Assembly (NCBI GenBank): GCA_965228955.1
Contig: OZ245848.1
Span: forward strand, 2,108,001-2,172,000
Length of the DNA: 64,000 nucleotides
Origin: JANSWY01 sp965228955
GTDB taxonomy: Bacteria; Bacteroidota; Bacteroidia; Cytophagales; Cyclobacteriaceae
Reading direction: 5' to 3'
Part shown: positions 18,501-27,093 of the stretch, piece by piece
Layout of the letters: the number at the start of each line of letters is the position of its first letter
Numbering within the stretch: the first letter of the stretch is position 1
The notes under the pieces: generated by a model
Seen by the model: the letters and a program-made list of their open reading frames with translations, nothing else
What the model was told of the DNA's origin: nothing
Database searches by the model: none
Made by a program: the position numbers and the translations under genes

Positions 18501-19068
18501 TGTCAAGATCGGCATCTGTATCGTTTAACTTTCGAAGAGTTTCTTTCTTTCTGATTTTAAATTTAGAAATACCTGCTGCCTCTTCGAATAGAGCTCGTCT
18601 GGAGTTATCCTTATCATTAAGGATATCATCTACCATTTTAAGTTCGATTATGGCGTAGCTGTTTGAAGCAATACCAGTATCGAGGAATAAATTGGTGATG
18701 TCTTTTAATCTACATACAACTCCATTCAACATGTACTCTGATTCGCCTGATCTGTAGTAACGTCTGGTGATTGTTACCTGAGAATATTCTGTAGGAATCA
18801 GGTTTTTAGTGTTGTTGAATGTGAGGCTAACCTCAGCTAGTTGAGTAGGTTTTCTGTTTTTGGTCCCGTTAAAAATTACGTTCTCCATTTTGTCTGATCG
18901 CAGGGCTTTAGTTTTTTGTTCACCAAGTACCCATCTGATCGAGTCAACAACATTCGATTTTCCACAGCCGTTTGGTCCCACGATACCTGTGATGCCTTCA
19001 TCAAAATTGATGGTCACCTTATCCGCGAAACTTTTGAATCCCTTTATCTCAAGCTTTGTTAACTGCAT
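15535..19068 (-). CDS. smc: chromosome segregation protein SMC
   Basis: 1177 residues, normal SMC length. Walker A GPNGCGKSN (31-39) at the N-terminus, two long coiled coils, a central hinge (about 515-670) and the C-terminal ABC signature LSGGEKTLTATSLLFAIYL region with Walker B CIFDEVDAPLDDANI. The ATPase that, with ScpA and ScpB, condenses and segregates the chromosome. The ScpAB genes are not in the window. The start codon is preceded by a potential minus-strand -7 box TAATTTTG (19103-19110). Confidence 0.97.
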   Translation of the reverse strand: MQLTKLEIKGFKSFADKVTINFDEGITGIVGPNGCGKSNVVDSIRWVLGEQKTKALRSDKMENVIFNGTKNRKPTQLAEVSLTFNNTKNLIPTEYSQVTITRRYYRSGESEYMLNGVVCRLKDITNLFLDTGIASNSYAIIELKMVDDILNDKDNSRRALFEEAAGISKFKIRKKETLRKLNDTDADLDRVEDLLFEIEKNLKQLERQAKQAEKYYKIKEDYKIFSISLARKSVANQQNTYQTLNKQLEQENDKKLSLNKQQTEKEAAIEQAKADLVTKEKLLSSRQKTLNDHVGKIRAYESEKKIKNERLRFLNDRADNLREQIEQDKKSNERASFSIQSLNNEKETADKILAEVTAKLNTLQEDYEGQKAQTLEIQSKAQELSTMVTTKREEVFQLSKSLEIKQIQQSTLKQELEKAAEDSSEQSTNLDEFEKKLKDISSLKESKEEEYNEVKIKEEQLQARIESGEKTVELIKDQLVQINRKLDAKQNEYNLTKSLVDNLEGFPEAIKFLKKQSSWAKDAPLLSDILTCDEEYRVTIENYLEPLMNYYIVDTESQAYQAINLLSEAAKGKAHFFILDQFNKFRSSDPKLIQNATPATEIVEYDEKYKKLISYVLDNVYIIENSQVDEAPDDVIAISKNGKITKRDFSISGGSVGLFEGKRIGRAKNLEKLAADIKKLNQKLETTQNDLDENTKQLESLKTSTLKAKLESIKDEVNKINQEYITIRTKQEQFADLLNSNVTKREDIEEKLQVLAEELSEIVPKQETSKSALEQHEMEYETIKEELDASNELLSGKSAAYNQENILFHQQQNKVASIGQEISFKQTTFESSKERIEKNSDALRQTDEEVKTLIQTAETNDDQLVEMYEEKETIEKGVNEAEREYYSARGKIDETEKETRELQRSKEQSDLFLIELNNQLNETKLQLNSVKERLAVEFDVNLDKLLAEESEKTEADELSEQELQDKVEKLKNRIENMGPINPMAMEAYQEIKERHDFIITQKEDLIKAKESLMATITEIDTVAKETFQEAFENIKSNFIKVFRSLFTEEDDCDLKLSDPERPLDSSIDIIAKPKGKRPLTINQLSGGEKTLTATSLLFAIYLIKPAPFCIFDEVDAPLDDANIDKFNNIIRTFSKDSQFIIVTHNKRTMASTDIIYGITMIEQGVSRVVPVDLRELA

Positions 19069-19135
19069 GCAAAATTTGGAGTATAATTTTTTTGAGAGCA
19101 GACAAAATTAAGATTATTTCTTAAATTTGGTAGCC

Positions 19136-19687
19136 ATGGAAGACTTTCAATTTATTATATATTTAATCATCGGTGCTATCTATATCATTTCCAGGGCTCT
19201 AAAGGGAAAGAATAAAAATAATCAACCACAGCAGCGTCCGCCAAGAAGACCGCAACAAACACAAAATAAACCACAATCTCAGTCTCAACCTCCAAAATCA
19301 TTTGAAGATATTTTAGCGGAGTTCGGAAAAAGAATGGAAGAACAGATCCAGCCAGAAGTCATTGAAGTCCAAGAGGAAAAGCCGATTGTTCAACAAGCTC
19401 CAAAGCCCAAAGCTCAACCTGCCTTTGAAGAGGGTAGAACCAGGAGATTTGCAGATGAGGAGAGTAGAAGGATTTACGAAGAAGCTATTGTAAGGTCTGA
19501 GGGAGCTGATTTAAAGTTTGAGGCTAATCAGAAATACAAGACAGATTCTTTGAAAATGGGATTTTCTGCTTATGATAAGGAGAAGGAAGAAAATGAGTTT
19601 GCAAAAGAAATTAGGGAATCTTTATCTGATAGCGATAGCGCTAAAAAGGCTGTAATTCTTTCTGAAATACTCAACAGAAGATATTAA
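19136..19687 (+). CDS. small membrane-anchored protein with proline/glutamine-rich linker
   Basis: 183 residues from the ATG at 19136 (a TTG at 19127 would add three residues). One N-terminal membrane helix (about 4-21) is followed by a basic Pro/Gln-rich linker (about 25-60) and an acidic, helical C-terminal half. Divergently transcribed from smc with a 67-bp gap; a TAAATTTG box at 19122-19129 lies so close to the ATG that transcription could be leaderless. No family recognised with certainty; probably an envelope-anchored protein of the phylum. Confidence 0.82.
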   Translation: MEDFQFIIYLIIGAIYIISRALKGKNKNNQPQQRPPRRPQQTQNKPQSQSQPPKSFEDILAEFGKRMEEQIQPEVIEVQEEKPIVQQAPKPKAQPAFEEGRTRRFADEESRRIYEEAIVRSEGADLKFEANQKYKTDSLKMGFSAYDKEKEENEFAKEIRESLSDSDSAKKAVILSEILNRRY

Positions 19688-19789
19688 CAGCAAAACATCT
19701 ACTTCCATAATATCTTAATTTCGGGTAAGCGACACAATTCTAAAATTCTCGACTATCTTTAAGTGCACTTTAAACTTATTTAGTCAGAA

Positions 19790-21607
19790 ATGATTAGGAC
19801 CTTACTCGCTAGCAGCATGTTAATGCTGACCTCTCTATTGTGCTTTGCTCAAAGTACTTTCCAATATGAAATTTCATTTGAAAATGCTGTTCACCATGAA
19901 GCGGATGTTGAAGTAGTCTTTTCGTCACTTGAGAATAAAGTCCTCGAAGTAAGAATGAGCCGTACTTCTCCAGGAAGATACGCAGTTCATGAGTTTGCAA
20001 AAAATGTCTACAATGTGAAAGCATTCGATGAAAATGGAAATTCTTTGGGAATAACGAGATCCAATCCTCATCAATGGAATATTGGCAGCCATAATGGCTA
20101 TGTGAAGATAACTTATACCCTATATGCAAATAGAGCTGATGGTACATACAGTGCTGTAGATGAAACTCACGCACACTTGAATATTCCAGCTACTTTTATG
20201 TTTGCCAGAGGCTATGAACACAGACCAATTGAAGTAAAGTTCAATGTAAGAGAAGATTTAAAGTGGAAGGTAGCAACTCAATTGAAATCTTTAGGAAACA
20301 ATAAGTTTTGGGCTCCAGACCTTCATTACTTTATGGATAGCCCCACACAAATAGCTGATTATGATTTGCGTGAATTCCAAGTTAGTTCTGGAGGAAAGGA
20401 ATACAACATCCGGTTTGCTTATTTCCATGATGGCGATAGCCAGGAATTGATTGATGGATATTTTGAGAGAATTAAGGCAATCGTATTGCAAGAAAAAGCG
20501 GTTTATGGTGAGCTTCCTGATTTTGATTTTGGAGAATATACTTTCCTTGCAAGCTATGCTAATAATGTCTCAGGAGATGGTATGGAACATAGGAACTCAA
20601 CAATTCTTACTAATCGTTATGGGTTAAGAGATGGAGGGTTTGATAATAATATAGGAACCGTATCTCATGAGTTTTTTCATGCCTGGAACGTGGAAAGGAT
20701 TCGTCCTGCATCTTTAGAGCCATTTGATTATGAAGAAGCTAATATGTCTGGTGAGCTATGGTTTGCCGAGGGTTTTACAAGTTATTATACAAGGTTGATA
20801 CTTTGCAGAGCTGGGGTTATTTCAGATCAAAACTATATTGAGAGGTTGTCTGGTGCAATGAATTATGTTTGGAATTCTCCTGGTAGAAAATTCTTTAATC
20901 CTATTGAAATGAGTTATCAGGCACCATTTGTGGATGCTGCTAAATCAATTGACCCTCAGAATAAGAATAATACCTTCATTAGTTACTATAGTTATGGTAG
21001 TGTTTTAGGTCTTGCCCTTGACTTATCACTTAGAATGGAAGGTAAGAATCTGGATGATTATATGGCGCTGGTATGGCAAACGTATGGCAAAGAAGAAATA
21101 CCATACAGTGTTCGAGATTTGCAAGCATTACTTTCTGACTATGCCGGTAAGGAATTTGCAGACAACTTTTTTAATAATTATGTCTTTGATTCCAAGATGC
21201 CTGATTATCAAACTCTTTTTGATTTTGTAGGTGTCTCTTTTGATAGAGCTAACCCAGAGGGAGTTTCATTTGGAGCAAGGTTGGGTGACGAAAATGGAAG
21301 AGTCGTGATTAGAAATAATCCTTTGATCGGTTCTTCTGCTTATGAAGCTGGTTTAGAAAATGGAGATGCTATTATGGCTGTTAATGGTAAATCCATTGGA
21401 GGAAGCCGTGCATTTTACGATCTTTTGAATGGTGCGAAAGTAGGGGATGTCATGGAATTGGAGTATGTGAGGTTTGGTGTCCAAAAGAAGACAAAAGTTA
21501 CCTTTAAAGCAGATCAGTCATATTCAATCAAGAGATATGAGGAAGCTGGATTAAAAGTGAAAAAATCTATTTTAGAGAATAGAACAAGTTGGCTTGAGGA
21601 AAAGTAG
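19790..21607 (+). CDS. M61-family metallopeptidase with PDZ domain
   Basis: 605 residues with a Sec signal (cleaved near CFAQ-S). The N-terminal beta domain is followed by the gluzincin catalytic site HEFFHAWN (H293, E294, H297) and the downstream Glu in ELWFAEGFTSYY (E327), the standard M61 pair. A PDZ domain occupies about 490-575 (DAIMAVNGKSIGG loop). M61 enzymes (glycyl aminopeptidase group) are exported, zinc-dependent peptidases. Followed after about 80 bp by a LytTR regulator on the same strand; a functional link is not established. Confidence 0.94.
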   Translation: MIRTLLASSMLMLTSLLCFAQSTFQYEISFENAVHHEADVEVVFSSLENKVLEVRMSRTSPGRYAVHEFAKNVYNVKAFDENGNSLGITRSNPHQWNIGSHNGYVKITYTLYANRADGTYSAVDETHAHLNIPATFMFARGYEHRPIEVKFNVREDLKWKVATQLKSLGNNKFWAPDLHYFMDSPTQIADYDLREFQVSSGGKEYNIRFAYFHDGDSQELIDGYFERIKAIVLQEKAVYGELPDFDFGEYTFLASYANNVSGDGMEHRNSTILTNRYGLRDGGFDNNIGTVSHEFFHAWNVERIRPASLEPFDYEEANMSGELWFAEGFTSYYTRLILCRAGVISDQNYIERLSGAMNYVWNSPGRKFFNPIEMSYQAPFVDAAKSIDPQNKNNTFISYYSYGSVLGLALDLSLRMEGKNLDDYMALVWQTYGKEEIPYSVRDLQALLSDYAGKEFADNFFNNYVFDSKMPDYQTLFDFVGVSFDRANPEGVSFGARLGDENGRVVIRNNPLIGSSAYEAGLENGDAIMAVNGKSIGGSRAFYDLLNGAKVGDVMELEYVRFGVQKKTKVTFKADQSYSIKRYEEAGLKVKKSILENRTSWLEEK

Positions 21608-21686
21608 AACGGCAACTACTTGCAGCGCATTTCTTGAGCGGTTTGCGAATTATTTGAATATTTAAAAGTTGGAAAAAAGGGGTGTT

Positions 21687-22415
21687 ATGGAGGATATCTC
21701 AGTTGTTATTATTGAAGACGAGAAACTACTCGCCAAATCATTAAACGTAGCTTTACTTGATAAGGGTTATGAGGTAAAGGCTATCGTGGATAATGCTAAG
21801 GATGGTTTGAAAACAATTCTTTCAGAAAAACCAGATGTTGTATTGTTGGATATTCAATTGAAAGGTGAGGAGAATGGAATATGGTTGGCATCAGAGTTGA
21901 AGAAGCAATATGATGCTCCCTATATATTCATGACTTCTTTTACTGACAAAGAGACTATCAATGAAGCTGTAAAGACAATGCCATATGGTTATATGATCAA
22001 ACCGATAAAGGATGCTGAGATTGATGCCAATATTACCCTTGCATTAGAACAGTTTCACCGACAAAACCAAAGGGAGGATGAGCCTCAGTTTGCCATCAAT
22101 GATGCTGTTTTTCTTAAGGACGAACATTATTTTATCAAGTTGAAGTTTGACGAGATTCTCTATGTTCAGGCAAGTGGTAATTATATTGAAATTCAGGAAG
22201 CAAGTAAAAAGCATGTTGTAAAAACGACATTGAAAAAGTTTCTTAATTCAATTCCTTCAGACAGATTTATTCAATGCCATAGATCTTACGTGATTAATTT
22301 GGAGAAGATTGATAAGATTGGGTCAAGGAGTTTGTTTATTGGGAATACGGAAATTCCAGTGGTGAAAGAAAACAGAGAGGAGATTCTGAATAGAGTTCAA
22401 TACTTCGCCAAGTAA
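21687..22415 (+). CDS. LytTR-family response regulator, orphan
   Basis: 242 residues from the ATG at 21687; an in-frame TTG at 21669 is a poorer start and the ATG is preceded by AAAGGGGTG. Receiver domain (1-125) with E10-D11-E12, phospho-acceptor D55 (LLDIQLKG) and MIKP; LytTR domain about 140-242. No kinase gene adjoins it, so its sensor lies elsewhere. It is closely similar in layout to the regulator at 49529. Confidence 0.93.
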   Translation: MEDISVVIIEDEKLLAKSLNVALLDKGYEVKAIVDNAKDGLKTILSEKPDVVLLDIQLKGEENGIWLASELKKQYDAPYIFMTSFTDKETINEAVKTMPYGYMIKPIKDAEIDANITLALEQFHRQNQREDEPQFAINDAVFLKDEHYFIKLKFDEILYVQASGNYIEIQEASKKHVVKTTLKKFLNSIPSDRFIQCHRSYVINLEKIDKIGSRSLFIGNTEIPVVKENREEILNRVQYFAK

Positions 22416-22424
22416 TCCAGAAAT

Positions 22425-22458
22425 AGAAAAAGCCACCCACTAATGTGAGCGGCTTTCT
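22425..22458. terminator. bidirectional terminator between convergent genes
   Basis: AAAGCC (22429-22434) pairs with GGCTTT (22451-22456), with additional CAC/GTG pairing inside (ending loop CTAAT). A-tract on the left and T-tract on the right give U-runs on both strands. It sits between the LytTR gene (ends 22415) and the convergent subtilase gene (ends 22486). Confidence 0.75.
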
Positions 22459-22485
22459 ACTAGACTTATTTACAAATTTCAATTC

Positions 22486-24021
22486 TTAGTTTGTTACTGC
22501 TTGCAGAGCATCAATATTACCCCAGCCAAAGTTTCCATTTCTGCTCGGATAGAAATCTGAAGCTCTTTTCATTCTATCAAGCACCTGAGCTCTTGATTGA
22601 GATGGGTTTGTTGCCCAAATCATTGCTGCGATACCAGCTGTTGTGGCAGTAGCAGTACTAGATCCTCCAACATAAGCTGGCTGATTTCCACTCATTGCCA
22701 GTGTAAGTGAGTTTCTGCTTGTGTTTGAAGCTCTTTGCATAGTCACTGTGAAATCAACTTTGCTTCCATCATGGCAGATATCGCATCTGTTATATCCATT
22801 ATCTTTAATTCCAGTAACTGCAACAGTTTCTGACATATTAGCTGGGAAAATCACTCCCCACCAAGAAGTCCATGTTAAAGAAGTCCCTGCTGCCGCAATG
22901 ATCATTTTTCCTTTTCCATAAGCATATCTTACAGCGTCTTTGACCTGGCCACTTGAGAAAACATCTCCAATTGACATGCTGATCACTCTAACATCACTTC
23001 GGTTACCAAGAAGAACAAGAGCATCACTAACGCCATCTTTTTCTCTTCCACCATTGATTACTACATCACTTGTTCCTCTTACAGCAGCCATGTTAGCATT
23101 ATAGGCAACACCCACTATGCTTCCACTTGAAGTTCTAGGTGCTACAATGGTTCCAGCCATTTGTGTTCCATGACCACATCTGTCATCCGGACCATCTGGA
23201 TTGGCCCACCACCACCATGAACTTACATAAGTTCCGTACTTATTGATGAATCTTCCGGTTGATTGTCCTGAAGAATATTGACTATTTAATTTAGCCTGAT
23301 CGTCTGATATTCCAGTGTCTATTAATCCTACAGTGATATTATCACCAGTACTGTAGTTCCAGGCAGAAGGGATATTGTGAACATAGAAGTTCCAAGGCAC
23401 CTTACTTCCTGGAGATACGGTTACAAAGTCAGAAGAAGGAATGTTGCTAGCTGGGCTCACACCACAACCTGCACCACTTTCAACTCTTGTGCCTGGGTTA
23501 GTAACATTTGGTTCTACAAAAGTGAAGCTTTGTGGCTCAGCGTATCTAACAGATGAAAGTTCTCTTAGCTTATTAATGATAGCAACTTCATGAACTTTGA
23601 TCTTGAAATAAGGTAACACATCATGCTCAATAGTAATACGATCTTCTATTTCTACATTAGTTCCAAGTTGATCAAATACATTCTGCAATTCATTCATGAT
23701 GGATAATTTGGCATCCACCCAGCTATCTGATGTGATATCTATTTGATGAATACTTGTGTTTAGTCCAACAAAGCCTTCTGGTTGATATCCAACAGTAAGG
23801 ATTGAGTCTTCTTGAACTAGTGCAGTAAGTACGTGGCTTGGACTTAACATGCTCCATTCAAACTCATCATGTTCAATCAATTTGTCAAGGATACTTTGAT
23901 TGAGATTTTCTTGTGTTACGATTGGGGATTCCTGGATAGGTTGAGGGATGTTTTCCTCTTGCGTTGAGCAGCTATATAGAAGCATTGCAGCCCCTGCTAT
24001 AGCCATTAGTTTACGGGTCAT
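22486..24021 (-). CDS. S8-family (subtilisin-like) serine peptidase lipoprotein with altered active-site motifs
   Basis: 511 residues. Lipoprotein signal with Cys18 (LLYSC). An inhibitor_I9-like propeptide region occupies about 25-170, and the catalytic domain about 205-510 with D235 (GLIDTGIS), H284 (GHGTQMAG) and S455 (GGSS). The triad is intact, but the motif after Ser reads SSTATAT where GTSMAxP is usual (Pro is replaced), and the oxyanion-hole position reads AAGT380 instead of AAGN. C186, C282, C413 and C416 may form disulfides. Probably anchored to the outer membrane. Its promoter shares the palindrome TTATGCATGCATAA with the acyl-CoA dehydrogenase gene. Confidence 0.92.
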   Translation of the reverse strand: MTRKLMAIAGAAMLLYSCSTQEENIPQPIQESPIVTQENLNQSILDKLIEHDEFEWSMLSPSHVLTALVQEDSILTVGYQPEGFVGLNTSIHQIDITSDSWVDAKLSIMNELQNVFDQLGTNVEIEDRITIEHDVLPYFKIKVHEVAIINKLRELSSVRYAEPQSFTFVEPNVTNPGTRVESGAGCGVSPASNIPSSDFVTVSPGSKVPWNFYVHNIPSAWNYSTGDNITVGLIDTGISDDQAKLNSQYSSGQSTGRFINKYGTYVSSWWWWANPDGPDDRCGHGTQMAGTIVAPRTSSGSIVGVAYNANMAAVRGTSDVVINGGREKDGVSDALVLLGNRSDVRVISMSIGDVFSSGQVKDAVRYAYGKGKMIIAAAGTSLTWTSWWGVIFPANMSETVAVTGIKDNGYNRCDICHDGSKVDFTVTMQRASNTSRNSLTLAMSGNQPAYVGGSSTATATTAGIAAMIWATNPSQSRAQVLDRMKRASDFYPSRNGNFGWGNIDALQAVTN

Positions 24022-24082
24022 AGTTTTATATTGATTTAGTTAGCAGTTTTAATATTTCAAAAAATGGCAATAAATCAAAATG

Positions 24083-24096
24083 TTATGCATGCATAA
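24083..24096. promoter_or_regulatory. palindromic operator, copy 3 (subtilase promoter)
   Basis: TTATGCATGCATAA, identical over 14 bp to the two sites before the acyl-CoA dehydrogenase gene and at a similar distance (62 bp) from its gene's start codon. This implies that one regulator controls both genes. Confidence 0.72.
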
Positions 24097-24388
24097 TTAA
24101 ATAATTCATAAAATAGTCCTATGATTTTAGGAAATAGTGAAATTATCTGCGTTTGGCGCTAGGCAAAATTGCCTAATTGTGTTTTTGGGAGTTAGGGGAC
24201 GGAATACCGGAGACCGAAGTTAGAGAGGGTTGCGGTTACTAGTCAGCGGGTTGAATTTGAAGCTGATCTGGGGTAGTTGTAGTATGCAATGGTTTGATGG
24301 AATCCGCTAAGTGTATGGTTTGGGGAAGTTGTAGTGAGCTTTGGGGCGTGATTGTGCACAGGAGGATAATTGTGTAGGGAAATAAAAA

Positions 24389-24414
24389 AACCGTTCCACA
24401 ATTGCGGAACGGTT
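24389..24414 (-). terminator. rho-independent terminator of citrate synthase
   Basis: Perfect 9-bp stem AACCGTTCC / GGAACGGTT (24389-24397, 24406-24414), 8-nt loop, and a T-run on the minus strand (plus-strand A7 at 24384-24390). It lies 27 bp past the stop of the gene at 24441. Confidence 0.92.
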
Positions 24415-24440
24415 CTCGTATAGGTGTAAGTAAATAAAAA

Positions 24441-25727
24441 TTATCTTTTCTCAATTGGAACATACTCGGTCATGTTAGGGCCAGTATATACCTGTCTAGG
24501 TCTTCCAATTGGTTCTTTATTTTCTCTCATTTCTTTCCACTGAGCAATCCAACCAGGAAGTCTTCCCAATGCAAACATTACTGTGAACATTTCAGTAGGG
24601 ATCCCAAGTGCTCTGTAGATAATTCCGCTGTAGAAGTCTACATTTGGATAAAGGTTTCTTTCTACGAAGTACTCATCTTTCAATGCTACTTCCTCAAGTC
24701 CTTTAGCGATCTCCAAAACTGGATCGTTTACTCCTAGTGCTTCTAATACCTCGTCAGCAGTCTTCTTAATGATTCTTGCTCTAGGGTCGAAGTTTTTGTA
24801 TACTCTGTGGCCGAATCCCATCAATCTGAAAGGATCGTCTTTGTCCTTAGCTTTTGCAATGTATTTGGCAGTATCACCTCCATCAGCTTTGATTGCTTCA
24901 AGCATCTCAATTACAGCCTGGTTTGCTCCACCATGAAGTGGTCCCCAAAGTGCATTGATACCAGCAGAAAGTGACGCATATAGACTAGCTTGTGAAGAAC
25001 CTACAATTCTTACTGTAGAAGCAGAACAGTTTTGTTCGTGATCAGCGTGAAGAATTAATAGTTTGTCAAGTGCCTTTGCGACTACAGGGTTTACTTCGTA
25101 TTTTTCAACAGGAAGTGAGAACATCATTTTTAAGAAGTTCGAACAGTAGTCTAGCGTATTGTCTGGGTAGTTCAAAGGGTGACCCATTTCGTTCTTGTAA
25201 GCCCAAGCTGCGAATGTTGGCATTTTAGCCAGGATTCTGATGATGCTTAGGTTTACACCGTCCCAGGATCTGTTTGGATCAAGAGATTCAGGGTAGAATG
25301 CAGTTAATGAAGTTACAAGAGAAGACAGAACTCCCATTGGGTGCGCATTAGAAGGGAAACCATCTAATAGCTTTCTGATATCTTCATGAACAATAGTATG
25401 CTGAGTGATATCCTGTCTGAATTGATCTAACTCTTGTTGCGTAGGAAGTTTACCATAGATAAGTAAGTAGCTTACCTCAACGAAGGTGGACTTTTCTGCA
25501 AGATCCTCGATACTGTATCCTCTGTGTCTAAGGATTCCTTTTTCACCATCTAAAAAAGTAATGGCACTTTTTGTTGATCCAGTGTTTTTGAATCCCGGAT
25601 CTAAAGTAATCACTCCAGATTGACCTCTTAGTTTACTAATATCTACTGCTACTTCTCCTTCGGAACCGATGGTTACCGGTAGCTCATACGATTTGCCATC
25701 TATAATAATCTCGGCGCTTTTTGACAT
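24441..25727 (-). CDS. gltA: citrate synthase
   Basis: 428 residues, the normal length of type II (hexameric) citrate synthases. It condenses acetyl-CoA and oxaloacetate in the first TCA-cycle step. The substrate- and catalysis-related motifs are intact: HADHEQNCS, GPLHGGANQAV (catalytic His), GFGHRVYKNFDPRA (second His) and the PNVDFYSG Asp. Monocistronic, closed by the terminator at 24389-24414. Confidence 0.97.
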   Translation of the reverse strand: MSKSAEIIIDGKSYELPVTIGSEGEVAVDISKLRGQSGVITLDPGFKNTGSTKSAITFLDGEKGILRHRGYSIEDLAEKSTFVEVSYLLIYGKLPTQQELDQFRQDITQHTIVHEDIRKLLDGFPSNAHPMGVLSSLVTSLTAFYPESLDPNRSWDGVNLSIIRILAKMPTFAAWAYKNEMGHPLNYPDNTLDYCSNFLKMMFSLPVEKYEVNPVVAKALDKLLILHADHEQNCSASTVRIVGSSQASLYASLSAGINALWGPLHGGANQAVIEMLEAIKADGGDTAKYIAKAKDKDDPFRLMGFGHRVYKNFDPRARIIKKTADEVLEALGVNDPVLEIAKGLEEVALKDEYFVERNLYPNVDFYSGIIYRALGIPTEMFTVMFALGRLPGWIAQWKEMRENKEPIGRPRQVYTGPNMTEYVPIEKR

Positions 25728-25820
25728 GTTTAATACTTAATGGGTTACAAAAACTTTAACTAATGAGTTCGTTCAATCAATGGACCGCTAAATTAGAAAA
25801 TTAGGGCCACTTATGAAACA

Positions 25821-26645
25821 TTAATTATTACCTAATATCAAAGGCATGCCGTCTTTTCCACTACCAATTACTATAACTTTGGAATTTGGCGAGTTTGCAA
25901 GATCTTTTGTAGCCTCGATACCACGCATTTTTAATAACTTATCTGTCAAACTTTTGTTAACAATTTCGTTTGCTCTTGCCTCACCTTCCGCAGCAATCTG
26001 TTTTCTCTTCGCCTCACTTTCTTCTTTATCAAGTCTGAATTGGTAGGCCAGTGCTTCCTGTTCCTGTTTTAATTTATTTTCAATTGCTAGTCTGATTTGT
26101 TCTGGAAGAGCAATTGATCTGATAAGAAGAGCTCTCATAACAATATTGTTTCCAGGAGCACTTAATATGTCAGCGGTTTCTTTTTTAATGGAAGCTTCTA
26201 CTTCAGGTCGTTTAGTTGAATAGATTTCTTCCGAGGTATATCTACCCATTACCTGTCTTACTGTAGATCTTACTTCTGGTATGACCAGTCTTCTTATATA
26301 GTCTTTTTGGAATGTTTCATAGATTTCACCAATACTATCGTACATAGGGTGGAATCTTACTGTCACATCAACATTGATATTCAAACCATTTTTATCGAGT
26401 ACGTCCATTGTTTCCTCAATTTGGTTCTCTGTTACATCATACTTATATATTTCATTCCATGGGGCTTTTACATGAAAGCCTGGTCCAATAATGTTTTCCT
26501 TATCCAGCCCTCCACTGAATTTTCTAAAGATGACAGCACGTTCTGTTGATTCAATGACATAGAAGATACTTGATGAAAGGGAAAAGATTACAATGATTCC
26601 TATGACAAGTATGATTATGATAGGTAAAAATTTCCTGTTGTCCAT
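25821..26645 (-). CDS. prohibitin-family (SPFH/Band 7) membrane protein
   Basis: 274 residues: an N-terminal membrane anchor (about 8-30), the SPFH domain (about 30-205; TERAVIFRKFSGG, then VTVRFHP and RQVMGRYTSEEIYS) and a charged coiled coil rich in EEA/KRKQ up to about 245. Prohibitin-like proteins form large ring assemblies that organise membrane proteins and proteases such as FtsH. No partner gene lies adjacent. A possible minus-strand -7 box TATTTTTG lies at 26675-26682, without a convincing -33 element. Confidence 0.92.
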   Translation of the reverse strand: MDNRKFLPIIIILVIGIIVIFSLSSSIFYVIESTERAVIFRKFSGGLDKENIIGPGFHVKAPWNEIYKYDVTENQIEETMDVLDKNGLNINVDVTVRFHPMYDSIGEIYETFQKDYIRRLVIPEVRSTVRQVMGRYTSEEIYSTKRPEVEASIKKETADILSAPGNNIVMRALLIRSIALPEQIRLAIENKLKQEQEALAYQFRLDKEESEAKRKQIAAEGEARANEIVNKSLTDKLLKMRGIEATKDLANSPNSKVIVIGSGKDGMPLILGNN

Positions 26646-26900
26646 TTTCTTAGTTTCGTAAGTTTGATTTAGTTCAAAAATAACATTTTATTATTCATTC
26701 TGAATTACTGACGGGGAATGGTTGGGATTTAGTTTAGGTTGTTTGCAGATTGTCAGCCTGTGATTCGATTTTTTTGTATTTCAAAGATATGTAATTGTTG
26801 TCTGTTGTCAGTTTTCTGTTGTCGGCTTTTGCTTTGTACTAATGCCTAATAATTTTTTCCAAAAGGTACAACCGTTTGCAGAGGCTAAAAGTTTACTCAA

Positions 26901-27005
26901 CTGATAACTGATAACTGATAACTGATAACTGATAACTGATAACTGATAACTGATAACTGATAACTGATAACTGATAACTGATAACTGATAACTGATAACT
27001 GATAA
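26901..27005. repeat. heptanucleotide tandem array, (CTGATAA)x15
   Basis: Fifteen perfect copies of CTGATAA over 105 bp. It ends 26 bp before the -7 box of the FKBP promoter, so copy number changes could alter the spacing of upstream elements. The unit differs from the other array (CTCAAAA) but the period of 7 is the same. Confidence 0.98.
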
Positions 27006-27031
27006 CTATTCACCAGTTCAGCAGATTTATA

Positions 27032-27039
27032 TACCTTTG
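27032..27039 (+). promoter_or_regulatory. -7 promoter element of the FKBP gene
   Basis: TACCTTTG matches the Bacteroidota -7 consensus TAnnTTTG, 54 bp ahead of the start codon. A -33 TTTG is not clear; the expected position lies at the very end of the repeat array (TTCACC around 27009). Confidence 0.5.
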
Positions 27040-27093
27040 CCGCCTAACTTACACCTACCTTAAAAAAGAATTTCATTTATAATAAAATAAAGC

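Larger units (their letters stand above)
24022..24440. other. 419-bp intergenic region between minus-strand genes
   Basis: No supported gene; the one longish open frame (24239-24463 minus) has no start context or conserved-looking sequence. The region contains the upstream part of the subtilase gene with the palindrome at 24083-24096, a distinctly G-rich stretch (about 24180-24370, purine-rich on the plus strand) and the citrate synthase terminator at 24389-24414. Confidence 0.75.
26646..27093. other. 448-bp divergent intergenic region with a heptanucleotide array
   Basis: No ORF of note. The region contains the minus-strand upstream region of the prohibitin gene, three loose copies of CTGTTGTC/TTGTC (about 26796-26825), the perfect 7-bp array 26901-27005 and, immediately after it, the -7 box of the FKBP gene (27032-27039). 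Confidence 0.8.

Noticed and set aside
24239..24463. 74-residue minus-strand frame overlapping the citrate synthase terminator and 3' end
   Set aside because: Crosses a strong terminator, no start context and low-complexity composition.
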